Shown here: piece by piece, positions 61,394-64,000 of the stretch
Position numbering within the stretch: position 1 is the first letter of the stretch
How the letters are laid out: each line of letters starts with the position of its first letter
Origin: Thermoleophilaceae bacterium
GTDB taxonomy: Bacteria > Actinomycetota > Thermoleophilia > Solirubrobacterales > JACPNS01
DNA length: 64,000 nucleotides
Reading direction: 5' to 3'
Assembly (NCBI GenBank): GCA_016462645.1
Contig: JAEMSX010000008.1
Location: forward strand, 19,643 to 83,642
Program-made: the position numbers and the translations under genes
Notes under the pieces: model-generated
Seen by the model: the letters and a program-made list of their open reading frames with translations, nothing else
Database searches by the model: none
What the model was told of the DNA's origin: nothing

Positions 61394-62242
61394 ATGAACA
61401 GCACCATCACCCCGCAGACGACCGTCGTCGACCTGGTTGGCTTCTGGCTGAAGCAGCTTCGAGGCGAGCAGCGGCTCGACCGGACCACGATCGATGAGTA
61501 CGAGCGCGTCCTGAAGAAACTCGTCGTCCCGAGTTTCGGCACGACGATCATCAGCGACCTCACGACAAGTCTGGTCGACGGACTACTCGTTGAGCTGGGC
61601 GCCGCGAGCCTGAACCGCCAGCGCAAGGCCAAGGTCGTCCTGGGCGCGATGCTCGAAACCGCCGTCGAGGTCGGCGCCCTCGGCGTCAATCCGGTCCGAG
61701 GGTCGGTGAGCATCAAGCGGCCTACGCCCGACCACCGGTCGCTTACCGTGGCCGAGCTTGAGACCGTCCGTGCGGCAGTCCGGGCGTGGCTCAACAAGGA
61801 CCGCTCCGGACCAAAGTCGTCGGACGACATCGCCGACATCATCGAGGTGATGCTGGCTACCGGAGCTCGCATCGGCGAGGTGCTCGCGCTCCGCTGGGGT
61901 GACATCAACCTTGGCGCGCGGGTCATCGACGTCAACGCGACCATCAAGACCGAGTCCGGCATCGGGACCTATCGGAAGGCTCTGGCGCGTCCCCGACTGG
62001 TCGCCCTGCCCGAGCGGGCGGCTCTCATCCTTCAGGGACGGGGCCGTACGTCCCCTGAAAACTTCCTCGACGCGGTGTTCCCCACCCGAAATGTGACCTG
62101 GCAGCAGGTCAACAATGTCGAGCGGCGGTGGCGGCAGATTCGCCGTGAGACTGGCCTGGAGTGGGTCACCCCCGAACACTTCCGGCGCGTCGCTGAAGGG
62201 AATCCTCTGCACGAGCGGCAGTTGGCTTCCCAAGACGGCTGA
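61394..62242 (+). pseudogene. Truncated tyrosine recombinase (third integrase)
   Basis: ATG 61394 has AAGGAG at 6 bases; 282 residues. The core-binding domain (LVGFWLKQLRGEQRLDRTTI) and the catalytic Arg159 (GARIGEVLALRW) are present and resemble integrase 1. At the second box it reads TPEHFRR with the canonical His shifted, then similarity is lost (VAEGNPLHERQL) and the frame stops without the later His and Tyr. It cannot be an active recombinase. It lies on the opposite strand to both intact integrases and ends 5 bases from integrase 2. Confidence 0.8.
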
Positions 62243-62247
62243 CGCCT

Positions 62248-63510
62248 TTACGCCACGGCGTCGTCATCTTTCTCATGGTCGACAGCAGCGAGCAACGCGT
62301 CCTCCCCGACTGCTGCTGCCTGCACCAGAAGGGCATCATCGGGCCGGACAGGGCGAAGCGTCCGCTCCAGGTGCGCAGCCGGGGTCCGATCGACGGTCGG
62401 GTCGCGCTCGATGTAGTGGCCTTCTGTGATCGCCGTCGAGGAGTGGCCGAGGAAAGCTGCCGCCGCGTCGCTTCCCATCCCTCGGGCGATGACCGTGGCA
62501 CCGGTGCGTCGGTACCAGCGGAGGCTGATTCCGGAGTCACCGAGACCGGCCTCGACCAGGAAGTCCCGGAACGTGCGCCGGACGTTGTACGGGCTCAGTG
62601 GGCCGCCCCTGCGGTTGGCGAAGATCGTCCTGGCCTCGCTGACGCCGGTTGCGCGTCGCCGCAAGACACTGGCCGCGAACGCCGGCACCGGGATCCACCG
62701 GATCGAAGCTTCGGACTTAGGCCGGTCCTGGCGGATCGCACCCTGGCCTTTGCGTTGGACGACGGTGCCCGTCACCGCCGCGACCATCCCGGTCGGGCGG
62801 TCGTCGAGATCGCACGGGCGGAGCGCCAGGACTTCGCCTGTGCGCATGGCGGTTCCCAGGAGCACCTCGATGATGTCGCGCACCTGTCCGTCGGGTTTCG
62901 GGCCCGGCAGGCCCGGTTCGCTTCTCCAGTTCGCGGCGGCCTCGCGGATCGCGGCAATCTGGTCAAGTGTGAGGGCCTTCGGTTGACTCTTCGGGTGGCG
63001 CAATGGCGAGGTGCCGGCGACGGGGTTACGCGACACGGCGTCGTGCCGCAACGCGAATCCGAAGAGCAGGTTCAGAAGGGTCCGCGACTGCCGGGCCCGC
63101 GAGGGGGAAATAGCGGCCTGCGACTTGAGGAACCACTCGACCCGTCCCGTGGTGATCTCCGCGAGCGCGTACTGCTCGAACGCCGGCAAGACGTGCAGGC
63201 GTACCTGGTCGCGGTAGTTCTGCTTGGTCCCTTCAGCGAGCCGCTGAATAGCGAGGTCGGCCAGCCACACCTCGGCCAGATCAGCGAAAGTGCTCTGCGG
63301 CGTGAGGACCCTGGTGCTGCCGAACGTGGGCCGATCCAGGAGCCGTTCCTTGAGGACTTGACGTGCCTGAGCCGCGGTTCGTGCGGTCACGCGGACATGC
63401 CGCAGCCGACCGTCCGCGTCGCGGATCCGGGTTTCGGCGATAACCCGCTCACCCCGGCGGCGCACGGCGATCGACCCGTAGGCACCGACCGGAGTCCGTG
63501 GCCGCGCCAT
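62248..63510 (-). CDS. Tyrosine integrase 2
   Basis: This 420-residue tyrosine recombinase (ATG 63510 overlapping the excisionase stop) is related to integrase 1 (opening MARPRTPVGAYGSIAVRRRG). Catalytic positions are Arg223 (AMRTGEVLALR), Arg334 in LRWYRRT where box II normally has His at the first position (here Arg331), His355 (LGHSSTAI) and Tyr366 (GHYIE). The C-terminal tail is longer than in integrase 1. It lies beside tRNA-Ala(CGC) and should use its 3' end as attachment site. Confidence 0.9.
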   Translation of the reverse strand: MARPRTPVGAYGSIAVRRRGERVIAETRIRDADGRLRHVRVTARTAAQARQVLKERLLDRPTFGSTRVLTPQSTFADLAEVWLADLAIQRLAEGTKQNYRDQVRLHVLPAFEQYALAEITTGRVEWFLKSQAAISPSRARQSRTLLNLLFGFALRHDAVSRNPVAGTSPLRHPKSQPKALTLDQIAAIREAAANWRSEPGLPGPKPDGQVRDIIEVLLGTAMRTGEVLALRPCDLDDRPTGMVAAVTGTVVQRKGQGAIRQDRPKSEASIRWIPVPAFAASVLRRRATGVSEARTIFANRRGGPLSPYNVRRTFRDFLVEAGLGDSGISLRWYRRTGATVIARGMGSDAAAAFLGHSSTAITEGHYIERDPTVDRTPAAHLERTLRPVRPDDALLVQAAAVGEDALLAAVDHEKDDDAVA

Positions 63511-63767
63511 CAAGGAGTCCTGAGCTGGTGACGCCGATCGTCCTCGCTCTCCAGGCGCATGAGCCAGGCGTCGATCTCGCTGATCCGGAACCGCAGCTCA
63601 CGACCGACCCGGAACCCGCGCGGACCCCGGCCCTGGCTGCGGAGGTCGTAGATCGTCTGGGCGCTCACCTGAAGCTGATTGCAAAGCTCGGACAGAGACA
63701 GGACGCCGTCGATGAGCGACAGGGTCGGCGTCGTGGCGGAGGTGTCTCGGATCTTGTGGGTCTTCAT
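63510..63767 (-). CDS. Excisionase 2
   Basis: I start at ATG 63767 (85 residues); the longer frame from 63962 would run through the tRNA gene. The fold is LSLSELCNQLQVSAQTIYDL, then RSQGRGPRGFRVGRELRFRI, and SEIDAWL, as in excisionases. It overlaps the integrase 2 start (TGATG) and lies about 156 bases from the tRNA-Ala 3' end. The short GAGGG ribosome site is very close to the ATG. Confidence 0.83.
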   Translation of the reverse strand: MKTHKIRDTSATTPTLSLIDGVLSLSELCNQLQVSAQTIYDLRSQGRGPRGFRVGRELRFRISEIDAWLMRLESEDDRRHQLRTP

Positions 63768-63922
63768 GACCCTCAGGTGTGCAAGGACTCCCTGGAGCCG
63801 ACGAGAGTGCCCGAGATGGCACGATGAGCGCGGCCCGACTGGGCCCAATGTGCGGAGTAAACGCGGAGTGGCCATGCTGTCTCCCTGTTCGGGATGACGG
63901 GCATCGGCCCTGACCTGCGGGT

Positions 63923-63999
<77 letters not shown>

Positions 64000-64000
64000 A

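Overview
The window is high-GC DNA with actinobacterial features: dense ATGA/GTGA-coupled operons, GTG starts, SCO6880-family and DUF6112 conjugation proteins, a Tad/Flp locus, and a MobF relaxase with a fused helicase. A Nocardioides-like or related actinobacterium is my inference; nothing here fixes the genus. Almost the whole window reads as one large integrative and conjugative element (ICE). Its right end abuts a complete tRNA-Ala(CGC) gene at the last bases of the window. Its left end is not in the window.

Layout. 1-7033 (minus): a type III restriction-modification-like operon (HTH protein, PLD/SNF2-like helicase, DUF4391 protein, Mod methylase, Res cut off by the window start). 7153-12936 (minus): an envelope group with two matrixin-type zinc proteases, a multi-TM protein, an OmpA-domain protein and small proteins. 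13049-16579 (minus): MobF relaxase-helicase. 16580-16926: divergent region with clustered inverted repeats, a candidate oriT. 16927-27772 (plus): lipoprotein, secreted protein, then a Tad pilus operon (CpaB, CpaE, CpaF, TadB, TadC, Flp, two or three TadE/TadG-like pseudopilins) ending in a LysM-BTAD membrane protein. 27782-30374 (minus): a membrane-anchored HNH toxin with a Tdi1/DUF1851-like immunity protein. 30638-35542 (plus): primase-polymerase, ParB-like protein, VirB8-like protein and M23 peptidase. 35619-39460: two coupled dynamin-like GTPases. 39506-42989: DUF6112-like pilin/membrane proteins, VirB6/TrbL-like protein and SCO6880 protein. 43100-47227: a four-gene cassette (NodB deacetylase, double GNAT, PfkB-nucleotidyltransferase fusion, GT-2). 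47324-52584: VirB4-type ATPase, ArdC-like antirestriction protein, VirD4 coupling protein. 52592-55899 (minus): paired DUF262 (GmrSD-like) proteins. 56070-58812: SSB, DUF4913 and hypothetical proteins. 58809-59555 (minus): PD-(D/E)XK nuclease. 59648-63767: two complete integrase/excisionase modules flanking an initiator-tRNA-like att core and a truncated third tyrosine recombinase.

How it fits together. The relaxase should nick oriT and unwind the transferred strand. VirD4 and the VirB4/VirB6/VirB8/SCO6880 set should form the channel, M23 and perhaps the matrixins should open the wall, the Tad pilus may provide cell contact, and primase, SSB and ArdC should help establishment in the recipient. 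Between these conserved blocks sit at least six self-contained cargo cassettes: R-M, toxin/immunity, GTPase pair, sugar-modifying cassette, DUF262 pair and nuclease. Most look like phage defence or competition genes. The two least familiar are the dynamin-like GTPase pair with a palindrome overlapping its start codon, and the NodB-GNAT-PfkB/NTase-GT2 cassette.
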